A DNA stretch of 64,000 bases, taken from DASZQY01 sp035548515. Lineage in GTDB: Bacteria; Pseudomonadota; Alphaproteobacteria; Rhizobiales; Kaistiaceae. Positions 44,657 through 53,465 of the stretch are shown here, piece after piece. Each line of letters begins with the position of its first letter. Position 1 is the first letter of the stretch. The notes below the pieces were generated by a model. That model did no database searches. It saw only the letters and a program-made list of their open reading frames with translations, and was not told where the DNA came from. The stretch is from positions 5,279-69,278 of the forward strand of contig DASZSW010000010.1 of NCBI GenBank assembly GCA_035548515.1. Reading direction: 5' to 3'. Both the position numbers and the translations under genes were made by a program.

Positions 44657-45453
44657 CAGCTGGCCTCGCCGATCGCGGGATCGTCGGTCATCCCGGCCAA
44701 CACCTCGGCGACGTGGCGCGATTTGATCGGCCGTCCCTCGCGTTTCATTTTTCCCGCCATGTTAAGCAGGCAGCCGAGGTCACCGGCGAGCAGCGTCTCC
44801 GCACTGGATGCCGCGATCTCGTGAGTCTTGCGCTCGACGATGGCATTGGAGATGTCGGGATATTTGATGCAGAAGGTGCCACCGAAGCCGCAGCACACAT
44901 CGGCGTCCTTCAGCTCGGTGAGCTTCAGGCCGGCCACCGACTTCAGCAGCCGGCGCGGCTGATTGCGGATGCCAAGCTCGCGCAGGCCCGAGCACGAGTC
45001 GTGGTAGGTGACCGATCCCGCGAACGCGGCGTCGACCTGCGTCATGCCACGAACATCGACCAGAAACGATACCAGCTCGTGCGTCTTGGCAGAGAACGCT
45101 GCCGCCTTCGGCCCCCATTCGGGATCGTCGCCCAGCAGGTCCGCGTAGTGCACCTTGAGCATCCCCGCGCAGGAACCCGAGGGAGCCACGACGTAATCGT
45201 ACGGCTCGAACGTGTGCATCACCTGCCTCGCGATCGCGATGGCATCCTTACGGTCGCCCGAGTTGTAGGCGGGCTGGCCGCAGCACGTCTGGGACGCGGG
45301 CACCGAAACCCGGCAACCCGCATCCTCAATCAGTTTCACCGCCGCGAATCCAATGGTCGGGCGGAACAGGTCGACCAGGCACGTCACGAACAGCCCGACG
45401 CTCGGCCGCCCGTCACCGTTTGTTTCCGCCACTTCGCCGCTCTCGCTTCCCAT
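44656..45453 (-). CDS. lutA: Lactate utilization protein LutA (CCG-domain oxidoreductase)
   Basis: A 265-residue protein with two cysteine-rich CCG domains: SQTCCGQPAYNSGD near residue 60 and DVCCGFGGTFCIKYP near residue 190. Also YHDSCSGLRELG between them. First gene of lutABC. ATG 45453 is 58 bp from glcD, with which it is divergent, so a shared regulatory region controls lactate and glycolate oxidation. Confidence 0.93.
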   Translation of the reverse strand: MGSESGEVAETNGDGRPSVGLFVTCLVDLFRPTIGFAAVKLIEDAGCRVSVPASQTCCGQPAYNSGDRKDAIAIARQVMHTFEPYDYVVAPSGSCAGMLKVHYADLLGDDPEWGPKAAAFSAKTHELVSFLVDVRGMTQVDAAFAGSVTYHDSCSGLRELGIRNQPRRLLKSVAGLKLTELKDADVCCGFGGTFCIKYPDISNAIVERKTHEIAASSAETLLAGDLGCLLNMAGKMKREGRPIKSRHVAEVLAGMTDDPAIGEAS

Positions 45454-45511
45454 GTTGCGGCCGCACTATATTCGGCTTGAGCGAAGCGGCAACCGCGCGA
45501 TATGGAAGCAT

Positions 45512-46957
45512 ATGTCAGCGATCGCACTGCCCCCGCCTGACCCGCGCATCCTGGCGATGCGCGACCAGATCGTCGCCGGCCTCGGCGCGATTCTCGGCGA
45601 GGGCGGGGTCATTGCGTCGGAAGATGAGCGGCGCGCGTTCGAAACCGATGCGCTGACGGCCTACCGCGTCGTGCCGCTGGCGGTCGTCCTGCCGAAATCG
45701 ACCGACGAGGTCGCCGCGATCCTCAAATTCCTGGCGGAGAAGCGGGTGAAGGTCGTGGCGCGTGGGGCAGGGACGTCCCTTTCGGGCGGCGCCATCCCGA
45801 GCGCGGATTGTGTCGTTATTGGCCTGTCCAAGATGAACCGTATCCTGTCCATCGACTGCGAGAACCGCACCGCGCGGGTCGAGGCCGGGGTCACCAACAT
45901 CAACATCACCAACGCCGTCGCCCACCGCGGCTTCTTCTACGCCCCCGATCCGTCGAGCCAGCTCGCCTGCACGATCGCCGGCAACATCGCCATGAACTCC
46001 GGCGGCGCGCACTGCCTCAAGTACGGCGTCACGACCAACAACGTGCTGGGTCTCCGCGTGGTGATGATCGACGGCACCATCGTCGATCTCGGCGGCAGCC
46101 ATCTGGACGCGCCAGGCTACGACCTGTTGGGCCTTCTCATCGGCTCCGAGGGCCAGTTGGGCATCGTCACCGAGGCGACGGTGCGCATCCTGCGTGCCGC
46201 CGAGGGCGCGCGGCCTATGCTGATGGGTTTCGACACCGCCGAGGCCGCCGGCGGATGCGTCGCGGCGATCATGGCGTCGGGCGTCATTCCGGTCGCCATC
46301 GAGTACATGGACAAGCCATGCATCGAAGCCTGCGAAGCGTTCGCGCACGCCGGCTACCCGCTCGACGTCGAAGCAATGCTGATCGTCGAAGTAGAGGGCT
46401 CGGACGCTGAGATCACTGACCTCCTCGCGCGCATCACCACGATCGCCGCGCCGTTCAACCCGCGCGAGGTGCGCGTCTCGAAATCCGAAGCCGAGAGCGC
46501 CGCCATCTGGAAGGGCCGCAAGGCCGCCTTCGGCGCGATGGGCCAGAAGGCGGATGCCTACCTCTGCATGGACGGCGTGATCCCGACGGGCAAACTACCC
46601 GAGGTGCTGACCAAGGTATCCGCGATCTGCGCCGGCTACCGCGTCGGCGTTTCCAACGTCTTCCATGCCGGCGACGGCAATCTCCATCCGCTGATCCTGT
46701 TCAACCCGAATGATGCGGACGAGCTGGCGCGTGCGGAAGCAGCCGGTGCCGATATCCTGAAGCTGTGCGTCGAAGCCGGCGGCTGCCTCACCGGCGAGCA
46801 TGGCGTCGGCATCGAGAAGCGCGACCTGATGACGGTGCAATTCTCGCCCGACGACCTCAATCTGCAGATGGCCGTGAAAAGCATCTTCGATCCCGCCTGG
46901 CTGATGAACCCAGCCAAGGTTTTCCCGCTGGAGGGCCGCCCCGCGGCCGCTGCGTGA
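45512..46957 (+). CDS. glcD: Glycolate oxidase subunit GlcD (FAD-linked)
   Basis: A 481-residue FAD-binding PCMH-type oxidase. FAD motif VVARGAGTSLSGGAIPSADC, then DPSSQLACTIAGNIAMNSGG and LIGSEGQLGIVTEA. The C-terminal VAO-type cap ends with CLTGEHGVGIEKRD. Catalytic subunit of glycolate oxidase GlcDEF, making glyoxylate. ATG 45512 gives the family's normal N-terminus; the frame is open further upstream without similarity. Confidence 0.95.
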   Translation: MSAIALPPPDPRILAMRDQIVAGLGAILGEGGVIASEDERRAFETDALTAYRVVPLAVVLPKSTDEVAAILKFLAEKRVKVVARGAGTSLSGGAIPSADCVVIGLSKMNRILSIDCENRTARVEAGVTNINITNAVAHRGFFYAPDPSSQLACTIAGNIAMNSGGAHCLKYGVTTNNVLGLRVVMIDGTIVDLGGSHLDAPGYDLLGLLIGSEGQLGIVTEATVRILRAAEGARPMLMGFDTAEAAGGCVAAIMASGVIPVAIEYMDKPCIEACEAFAHAGYPLDVEAMLIVEVEGSDAEITDLLARITTIAAPFNPREVRVSKSEAESAAIWKGRKAAFGAMGQKADAYLCMDGVIPTGKLPEVLTKVSAICAGYRVGVSNVFHAGDGNLHPLILFNPNDADELARAEAAGADILKLCVEAGGCLTGEHGVGIEKRDLMTVQFSPDDLNLQMAVKSIFDPAWLMNPAKVFPLEGRPAAAA

Positions 46958-47008
46958 TTTTGAGCGAGATCAATTTCGCCGCCGTCGCCATGCGCCATGC
47001 CGTTCGGC

Positions 47009-47173
47009 ATGGAAAGAATCAAAGTCGAACAGCACAGTTCCATCGGCCTTCTCTGGATCGCCGGTTGGCTTTTCACCATCGGTTACCTCAAGCTGAGCTT
47101 CTGGATCGGGGTGCTCGCGCTGTTCATCTGGCCCTACTACATCGGCGACGCGCTGACCCGCATCGCGGGATAG
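47009..47173 (+). CDS. Small two-helix membrane protein between glcD and glcE (54 aa)
   Basis: MERIKVEQHSSIGLLWIAGW begins a 54-residue frame with two hydrophobic segments (about residues 12-26 and 29-44, WIGVLALFIWPYYIG). An in-frame ATG at 46997 would add four residues. It sits 51 bp after glcD and 25 bp before glcE on the same strand, so it is likely cotranscribed. The charged-hydrophobic-hydrophobic layout and position suggest a real microprotein, possibly anchoring the oxidase. No family recognised. Confidence 0.6.
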   Translation: MERIKVEQHSSIGLLWIAGWLFTIGYLKLSFWIGVLALFIWPYYIGDALTRIAG

Positions 47174-47198
47174 CACGCGCCTCACTGGCGGCGGCGCC

Positions 47199-48383
47199 AT
47201 GACGGCGCTTGCCCCATCGGATGAGCACGAACTTGCCGCGGTGGTCGCCGACGCGGCCGCGCGCAAAACTCCGCTCGCGGTGAACGGCGGTGGCACGCGC
47301 ACCGGCCTCGGCCGGCCGGTGCAGGCCGCCGCGACGCTGACCACCGCCAAGCTTGCCGGCGTCACGCTCTACGAACCTTCCGAGCTGGTGGTCTCGGCAA
47401 AGGCGGGCACACCGCTCGCCGAGATCGAGACGCTGCTCGCGACCCATCGTCAGCGGCTAGCCTTTGAGCCGCCGGACTACCGTGGCCTCTACGGCTCCGG
47501 GGGTGAGCCGACCATCGGCGCCGTCGCTGCCGCCAATCTCTCCGGCCCGCGCCGCATCCAGGCGGGCGCCGCGCGCGACAGCCTCATCGGCGTACGCGCC
47601 GTCACCGGCGCCGGCACGGTCGTAAAATCCGGCGGCCGCGTGATGAAGAACGTGACCGGCTATGACCTCGTGAAGTTTCTTGCCGGCTCCTACGGCACCC
47701 TCGGCGTGATGACCGAGGTGACCTTCAAGGTCCAGCCTTTGCCGGAAACCGAAGCAACGCTGGCGCTCACTGGCCTCGCCGACGACCGCGCCATAGCGGC
47801 GATGGCGGCGGCACTGGGCTCTCCGTACTTCGTCACCGGCGCCGCCCATTCGCCGGCCGATGAGTCCGAACCCGCCCGCACCTACGTCCGCATCGACGGT
47901 TTCGCTGCGTCGGTCGCCGAGCGTGCCGAAAATCTCCGCGTGGTGCTCGCCGATTTTGGTACCGCCAGCATCCTCCCTGAGGCGACATCGCGGAGTCTCT
48001 GGCTGACGATCCTCGACCTCGACGGTTTCTCCGCACCGTTCACGACGCCACTCTGGCGCGTGTCTGTGAAACCCAGCGACGGCCCCTCCATCGCTGACGC
48101 CGTGCGCCGTAGCTTCGGCGCGCGCATCCTCTACGATTGGGGCGGCGGCCTGATCTGGATCGCCGGCGGCGAAGGCCCTGACGCCGGCGCCGCCGCCGTG
48201 CGCGCCGCGGTCGCGAAGGTTGGCGGCCACGCGACGCTGGTGCGCGCCGACGAAAGCATCCGCAACGCTGTCGAGGTGTTCGAGCCGCAATCCGCCCCGG
48301 TCATGGCGCTCACCCGCAAGCTGAAGGCAACCTTCGACCCAGCCGGCATCCTCAACCCGGGCCGCATGTATGCGGGTGTCTGA
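47199..48383 (+). CDS. glcE: Glycolate oxidase subunit GlcE (FAD-binding)
   Basis: A 394-residue GlcE. N-terminal PCMH FAD domain: AVNGGGTRTGLGRP, YEPSELVVSAKAGTPLAEIE, then GGRVMKNVTGYDLVKFLAGS YG-type segment and GTLGVMTEVTFKV. The C-terminus LKATFDPAGILNPGRMY is typical. It works with GlcD and GlcF in membrane-linked glycolate oxidation. ATG 47199. Confidence 0.94.
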   Translation: MTALAPSDEHELAAVVADAAARKTPLAVNGGGTRTGLGRPVQAAATLTTAKLAGVTLYEPSELVVSAKAGTPLAEIETLLATHRQRLAFEPPDYRGLYGSGGEPTIGAVAAANLSGPRRIQAGAARDSLIGVRAVTGAGTVVKSGGRVMKNVTGYDLVKFLAGSYGTLGVMTEVTFKVQPLPETEATLALTGLADDRAIAAMAAALGSPYFVTGAAHSPADESEPARTYVRIDGFAASVAERAENLRVVLADFGTASILPEATSRSLWLTILDLDGFSAPFTTPLWRVSVKPSDGPSIADAVRRSFGARILYDWGGGLIWIAGGEGPDAGAAAVRAAVAKVGGHATLVRADESIRNAVEVFEPQSAPVMALTRKLKATFDPAGILNPGRMYAGV

Positions 48384-48387
48384 AGCC

Positions 48388-48894
48388 TCAGATCGCGCGG
48401 CTGTCGTAGGCCCAATGCAGCAGCGCCTGCCGCTGTCGCGGCCGGCACGACATGTCGCCGCGCTCGCAATTGCGTTCGATTTGCCGGACGTGCCGGCGGA
48501 TTGCTTTCCACCGCGCAATCTGCCGGGCGTCGTCTTCCATGCGGCGCCCGAGATAGTAGCGGCAGTACCACTGGAACCAGCCGCGCGGATCGTCGGGATG
48601 AATCCATCCTTTCGCCCGCCACGCCGAAAGCGGCTGGCTCGCCGGGACGCCGAAGAAGTTGAGCCCGCAGTCGCGCCGTGTCGGCGACAGCCTGGCACGG
48701 ACAAACCAGCTTGCGGGAAACTCGCCCCGCGTGTCGGTCATGTATTTGCCGCAGAACACACCGAGCTGCAGCATCTCGGCCGGCGTCAGCTCAGGCGCGA
48801 ACTCGGGATCGAAGCCTTTGCCCGTTGGGGCCGACAGTTCGTATGTATAGCCGCGCTGCATTTTATCGTTCACGACGATGACGCGACGGCGCAT
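48388..48894 (-). CDS. Conserved hypothetical protein, GWFQWYCRYYLGRR family
   Basis: 168 residues. Strongly patterned: TYELSAPTGKGFDPEFAPEL, FCGKYMTDTRGEFPASWF, NFFGVPASQPLSAW, KGWIHPDDPRGWFQWYCRYY and CRPRQRQALLHWAYDSRAI. I recall highly similar proteins across bacteria and fungi without assigned function. ATG 48894 is backed by GGAGGAGAGA. It is inserted antisense between glcE and glcF, splitting the glycolate operon. Confidence 0.8.
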   Translation of the reverse strand: MRRRVIVVNDKMQRGYTYELSAPTGKGFDPEFAPELTPAEMLQLGVFCGKYMTDTRGEFPASWFVRARLSPTRRDCGLNFFGVPASQPLSAWRAKGWIHPDDPRGWFQWYCRYYLGRRMEDDARQIARWKAIRRHVRQIERNCERGDMSCRPRQRQALLHWAYDSRAI

Positions 48895-48929
48895 TCTCTC
48901 CTCCCGACTCGCGCAAAATCGTACGCCTG

Positions 48930-50231
48930 ATGCAGACCAACTTCACCCTCGCTCAGCTCGCCGATCCCGACACCGCCGTGTCGGAGAAGATCCTGCGTAC
49001 CTGTGTCCACTGCGGCTTCTGCACCGCCACGTGCCCGACCTACGTCCTGCTCGGCGATGAACTGGATAGCCCACGCGGCCGCATCTACCTGATCAAGGAC
49101 ATGCTGGAGGGCGGCAAACCGGCGACCGAGGAGGTCGTGACCCACGTCGACCGTTGCCTCTCGTGCCTGTCCTGCATGACGACGTGCCCGTCCGGCGTCG
49201 ACTACATGCATCTGGTCGACCACGCCCGCCAGCACATCGAGAGGACGTATCGCCGTCCGTTCGGCGATCGCTTCACGCGGCGCCTCCTGGCGATGGTGCT
49301 CCCATATCCCGCGCGCTTCCGCCTCGCCGTCATTCTCGGCTTTTTCGCCAAGCCGTTCGCGCCGCTGCTCCGACGTGTTCCGGGCATGGCCCGCGTCGCG
49401 GCGATGCTGGAGCTGACGCCTCAGGGCTTCCCCGGCGTGTCGGAGACCAACCGCGCCGGCGTCTCGCGCGCATACGGCAAGCGCAAGGCGCGCGTCGCGT
49501 TGCTGCGCGGCTGCGCTCAGTCCGTCCTCGACCCCGGCATCAACGAAGCTGCCATCCGCCTGCTCAACCGCCAGGGCATCGAGGTGGTGCGTACCGAGGG
49601 TGAAGGCTGCTGCGGCGCGCTCACCCATCATATGGGCAAAGCGCACGACTCCCACGCCATGGCGAAGCGCAACATCGACGCGTGGACGCGCGAGATCGAA
49701 GGGCAAGGGCTGGATGCGATTCTTGTCACCACGTCGGGCTGCGGCACCACCGTGAAGGACTACGGCTTCATCTTCCGCAACGATCCCGCTTACGCCGACA
49801 AGGCGAAGCGCGTCTCGGCACTCGCCCGCGACATCTCCGAGTATCTCGAGACATTGGACCTCGGCCAGCCGGCGATGGCGACGCGTCCCACCATCGCGTA
49901 TCACGCCGCCTGTTCGCTCCAGCACGGCCAGCAGATCAAGCTGGCGCCGAAGTCGCTGCTCACCAAGGCCGGATACAAGGTCCGCGACGTGGCGGAAGGC
50001 CACCTGTGCTGCGGATCCGCCGGCACCTACAATATCATGCAGCCGGAGATCGCGCGGCGCCTGCGCGACCGCAAGGTCGCGAACATCGAGGCGACCGGCG
50101 CTGACGTCATTGCCGCCGGCAACATCGGTTGCCTGACGCAGATCGGCACCGCGATCCGCAAGCCTGTGGTGCACACGGTCGAGCTGCTCGACTGGGCATA
50201 CGGCGGACCCAAGCCCGCGGCGCTCCACTAG
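48930..50231 (+). CDS. glcF: Glycolate oxidase iron-sulfur subunit GlcF
   Basis: 433 residues. Two N-terminal 4Fe-4S ferredoxin sets, CVHCGFCTATCP near residue 25 and CLSCLSCMTTCP near residue 75, then two CCG domains (EGCCGALTHHMGK; LCCGSAGTYNIMQPEI). It passes electrons from GlcDE to the respiratory chain at the inner membrane. It is followed 51 bp later by malate synthase, which consumes the product glyoxylate. Confidence 0.95.
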   Translation: MQTNFTLAQLADPDTAVSEKILRTCVHCGFCTATCPTYVLLGDELDSPRGRIYLIKDMLEGGKPATEEVVTHVDRCLSCLSCMTTCPSGVDYMHLVDHARQHIERTYRRPFGDRFTRRLLAMVLPYPARFRLAVILGFFAKPFAPLLRRVPGMARVAAMLELTPQGFPGVSETNRAGVSRAYGKRKARVALLRGCAQSVLDPGINEAAIRLLNRQGIEVVRTEGEGCCGALTHHMGKAHDSHAMAKRNIDAWTREIEGQGLDAILVTTSGCGTTVKDYGFIFRNDPAYADKAKRVSALARDISEYLETLDLGQPAMATRPTIAYHAACSLQHGQQIKLAPKSLLTKAGYKVRDVAEGHLCCGSAGTYNIMQPEIARRLRDRKVANIEATGADVIAAGNIGCLTQIGTAIRKPVVHTVELLDWAYGGPKPAALH

Positions 50232-50282
50232 CCGCCGCCGCTGTGGCATAAACGGCCGACAAATCTGACGGAGAACAAGAAT

Positions 50283-51884
50283 ATGGCCGACGGAAAGCCA
50301 ATGCTCGCGGGCGTTGAGATCAGGGGCGCATGGGGCCCGCGCTACGAGGAAATCCTGAACGACGCCTCGCTCGCCTTCCTTGCCGGGCTCCAGCGCAAGT
50401 TCAATCCGTCGCGCCTTCGCCTGCTCGCTCGCCGCGATGAGCGCCAGGCCGAATTCGATCGCGGCGCGCTCCCCGATTTCCTGCCCGAGACGAAGCATGT
50501 GCGCGACGGCGATTGGAAGGTCGCGCCGATTCCCGCCGACCTGCTCGACCGCCGCGTCGAGATCACCGGTCCGGTCGACCGCAAGATGATCGTCAACGCG
50601 CTGAACTCCGGCGCGAAGGTGTTCATGGCCGATTTCGAAGATGCCACCTCGCCGACCTGGGCGAATCTCATCGACGGCCAAATCAACCTCAAGGACCGCT
50701 GGGCCGGGAAGATCGACTTCACCGAGCCGTCCACCGGCAAGGAATACAAGCTGAAGCCGAAGCCCGCGGTCCTGCTGGTGCGCCCGCGCGGCTGGCACCT
50801 GCCGGAGGAGCACATCGTCATCGATGGCCAGCCCATGTCCGGCTCGCTGTTCGACTTCGGCCTCTACTTCTTCACCTGCGCCAAAGCCGCGCTCGCCGCC
50901 GGCTCCGGCCCGTACTTCTACCTGCCGAAGATGGAGAGCCACCTCGAGGCGCGGCTGTGGAATGAAGTCTTCGTCCACGCCGAAAAGGAACTCGGCATCC
51001 CCAACGGCACGATCAAGGCGACGGTCCTCATCGAGACGCTGTCCGCCGCCTTCGAGATGGACGAGATCATCTACGAGCTCCGCGATCACATGGCGGGGCT
51101 GAACTGCGGCCGCTGGGACTACATCTTCTCGTTCATCAAGACGCTCCGCGCGAAGCCGGAATTCCTCGTTCCCGACCGCGGCCAGGTCGTCATGGGCAAA
51201 GCTTTCCTCAAGGCTTACTCGGAGCTGCTGATCAAGACCTGCCACCGCCGCGGCGCCTTCGCCATGGGCGGCATGGCGGCTCAAATTCCCGATCGCAAGA
51301 ATGCGGCGGTCAACGAAGCCGCCTTTGCCAAGGTGCGCGCCGACAAGGAGCGCGAGGCGAACGCCGGCCACGACGGCACGTGGGTCGCGCATCCCGATCT
51401 CGTGCCGGTCGCGCAGGAAATCTTCGACAAGCTGATGCCGGAGCCGAACCAGCTCGGCAAACTGCGCACCGACGTCACCGCCGGCCAGAAGGAAATGCTC
51501 GAGGTCCATCAGGGCACGCGCACCGAACAGGGCATGCGCGACAACATCCGCGTCGGCGTCCAGTACATCGAGGCGTGGCTGAGGGGCAGGGGCGCCGTGC
51601 CGCTCTACAACCTCATGGAAGACGCCGCCACCGCCGAGATCAGCCGCAGCCAGATCTGGCAGGAGCTGCACTTCCAGGCGCCGCTGGAAGGCGGCCAGAA
51701 GGCGACGAAGCCGCTGTTCGAAAAGCTCCTCGGCGAGGAGATGGAAAAAGTGAAGACGGAGATCGGCCCGGACAACTACGCCAAGGGCAAGTTTCCCCAG
51801 GCGATCGACCTGTTCCGCAAGCTGTCCACCGCCGAGACGCTGTCGCCCTTCCTGACGCTGCCGGCATATCGGCTGATCGTCTAG
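50283..51884 (+). CDS. aceB: Malate synthase A
   Basis: A 533-residue malate synthase of the A isoform (about 530 residues). Signatures: KVFMADFEDATSPTWANLI, RPRGWHLPEEH, PYFYLPKMESHLEARLWN, IKATVLIETLSAAFEMDEI, GLNCGRWDYIFSF and FAMGGMAAQIP. Condenses glyoxylate with acetyl-CoA to malate. GGAG precedes ATG 50283. Directly downstream of glcF, so glycolate carbon is channelled into the TCA cycle. Isocitrate lyase is not in the window. Confidence 0.97.
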   Translation: MADGKPMLAGVEIRGAWGPRYEEILNDASLAFLAGLQRKFNPSRLRLLARRDERQAEFDRGALPDFLPETKHVRDGDWKVAPIPADLLDRRVEITGPVDRKMIVNALNSGAKVFMADFEDATSPTWANLIDGQINLKDRWAGKIDFTEPSTGKEYKLKPKPAVLLVRPRGWHLPEEHIVIDGQPMSGSLFDFGLYFFTCAKAALAAGSGPYFYLPKMESHLEARLWNEVFVHAEKELGIPNGTIKATVLIETLSAAFEMDEIIYELRDHMAGLNCGRWDYIFSFIKTLRAKPEFLVPDRGQVVMGKAFLKAYSELLIKTCHRRGAFAMGGMAAQIPDRKNAAVNEAAFAKVRADKEREANAGHDGTWVAHPDLVPVAQEIFDKLMPEPNQLGKLRTDVTAGQKEMLEVHQGTRTEQGMRDNIRVGVQYIEAWLRGRGAVPLYNLMEDAATAEISRSQIWQELHFQAPLEGGQKATKPLFEKLLGEEMEKVKTEIGPDNYAKGKFPQAIDLFRKLSTAETLSPFLTLPAYRLIV

Positions 51885-53350
51885 CGCCCCCGCAGCGGCA
51901 GCTCCTTCATCGCGAGGAAGCACAGGAACCCGACCACCAGCACGGCCGCCGCCGTGCCGAATACGTACTGGAACACCGGCGCCACCGCCGTTCCGTTCGC
52001 CGCTGCCTGTGCCACGAGCTGGTCGAGAGACCCGATCGCAGTTCCGCCGAGACCCAGCCCGCCGAGAAAGATCGCGCCGAATATGGCGACGAAAATGGCG
52101 CTGCCGAGCGACCGGAAGAAGTTGAAGCTCGCCGTCGCCGTGCCGAGCTGGTGCGGCTCCACCGCGTTCTGCACCGACACCGTTGTGACGGGGAAGATCG
52201 TGCCGATGCCGAGGCCGGCGACGAGGAGCAGAAGCTCGACCGTGAGGAGCGTGAGGTGCGTCGCGGTCAGCGCCAGCAAGATCGTCGCCGCGATGCCGAC
52301 GACCAGGCCGACCAGTGGCCCGCGCTTGTAGCGCGGCGTCCACACCATGATGCGGCCGGCGAGCTGGGCGCCGGCGACCGTGCCGCCGGCGAACGCGATG
52401 AGCGCCAGTCCGGACTGCGACGCCGTCAGGCCGATCACTGTCTCGAAATAGATCGGCATGTAGATGGTGAGCGCGACCATCGTGCCGACAACGAAGAAGT
52501 TGGACGCAGTGCCGGCCGCGACCACCGGATTGAACATCACCGCGAGCGGAACAAAGGGCTCGGCCGCCCTCAGCAGCCGCACAACGAAAAGAATCCACGC
52601 GACCAGCGAGAGTGCCAGCAGGCCGAGGATCTGCGGCGAGCCCCAGGCATACACGCCGCCACCCCACGACAGGGCCAGCAGAAGCGCGACGGTTGCCGCC
52701 ACCATCAGCACTGCGCCGACGATGTCGAGCCGGTGAGGCCGCTCATGCCGTGGCAGCCGCTTGAGTACGCTGTTCGTCATGGCAAGCGCGAGCAAACCGA
52801 GCGGGATGTTGATCCAGAAGATGAACGACCAGTGCAGCCGCTCGGCGAAGAAGCCCCCGAGGATCGGGCCTGCGATCGAGGATGTGGCGAATACCGAGGC
52901 GAAGTACGCCTGGTAGCGCATGCGCTCCTTTGGGGACACCACGTCGGCGACGATCGTCTGCCCGAGCGCGATAAGCCCGCCGCCGCCCAGGCCCTGGATG
53001 AATCGCGCGCCGATCAGGAACCACATCGAAGGCGCCAGCGCGCAAAGGATGGAGCCCACGATGAAGATGCTGATGCCGACGAGCAGCACCGCCCGCCGTC
53101 CGACGATGTCGGCAAGCTTGCCGTAGAACGGCGTCACCGCGGTCCCGGAAAGAAGATACGCCGTTACCACCCACGGCAGGTGCTCGAGGTCCTTGAGCTC
53201 GTTGCCGATGGTCGGCAGTGCCGTGGCCACGATCGTCTGGTCGATCGCCGCGAGCAGCATGGCCAGCATGACCCCGATGACGATGCGCCGGATCGAGCTG
53301 AGGTCGAGCGGTGCCGCGGTGGCGGCACGCGGGGGTGCGGTTTCGTTCAT
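51881..53350 (-). CDS. MFS transporter, DHA2 (EmrB/QacA) family
   Basis: A 489-residue 14-helix multidrug transporter. DHA2 motifs: MLAMLLAAIDQTIVATALPT in helix 1, GKLADIVGRRAVLL (motif A) and SIAGPILGGFF (motif C-type). ATG 53350 is chosen; an in-frame GTG at 53386 is possible. The stop overlaps the aceB stop by 4 bp (convergent). Substrate unknown. Confidence 0.92.
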   Translation of the reverse strand: MNETAPPRAATAAPLDLSSIRRIVIGVMLAMLLAAIDQTIVATALPTIGNELKDLEHLPWVVTAYLLSGTAVTPFYGKLADIVGRRAVLLVGISIFIVGSILCALAPSMWFLIGARFIQGLGGGGLIALGQTIVADVVSPKERMRYQAYFASVFATSSIAGPILGGFFAERLHWSFIFWINIPLGLLALAMTNSVLKRLPRHERPHRLDIVGAVLMVAATVALLLALSWGGGVYAWGSPQILGLLALSLVAWILFVVRLLRAAEPFVPLAVMFNPVVAAGTASNFFVVGTMVALTIYMPIYFETVIGLTASQSGLALIAFAGGTVAGAQLAGRIMVWTPRYKRGPLVGLVVGIAATILLALTATHLTLLTVELLLLVAGLGIGTIFPVTTVSVQNAVEPHQLGTATASFNFFRSLGSAIFVAIFGAIFLGGLGLGGTAIGSLDQLVAQAAANGTAVAPVFQYVFGTAAAVLVVGFLCFLAMKELPLRGR

Positions 53351-53410
53351 GGCAGCGGGCCGGCGTTGGGTCGGGAGGAGGGCCACCTGATAGACCCATC
53401 GGCCGGAAAA

Positions 53411-53440
53411 ACAAAGGCCGCCCGGTCAGGGCGGCCTATA
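53411..53440 (-). terminator. Rho-independent terminator after L,D-transpeptidase
   Basis: AGGCCGCCC (53415-53423) and GGGCGGCCT (53429-53437) form a perfect 9-bp stem with a GGTCA loop. On the minus strand it is followed by TTTGTTTTT, so it ends the transpeptidase transcript before the MFS gene. Confidence 0.9.
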
Positions 53441-53465
53441 AATTTTCAGGCGATGAAGCGAAAGC

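Noticed and set aside
48870..52667. Very long open frame on the minus strand (about 1265 codons) opposite glcF, aceB and part of the MFS gene
   Set aside because: It is a by-product of high GC3: the sense genes are complete with clear motifs, and the antisense translation is low-complexity Arg/Asp/His-rich with no domain.
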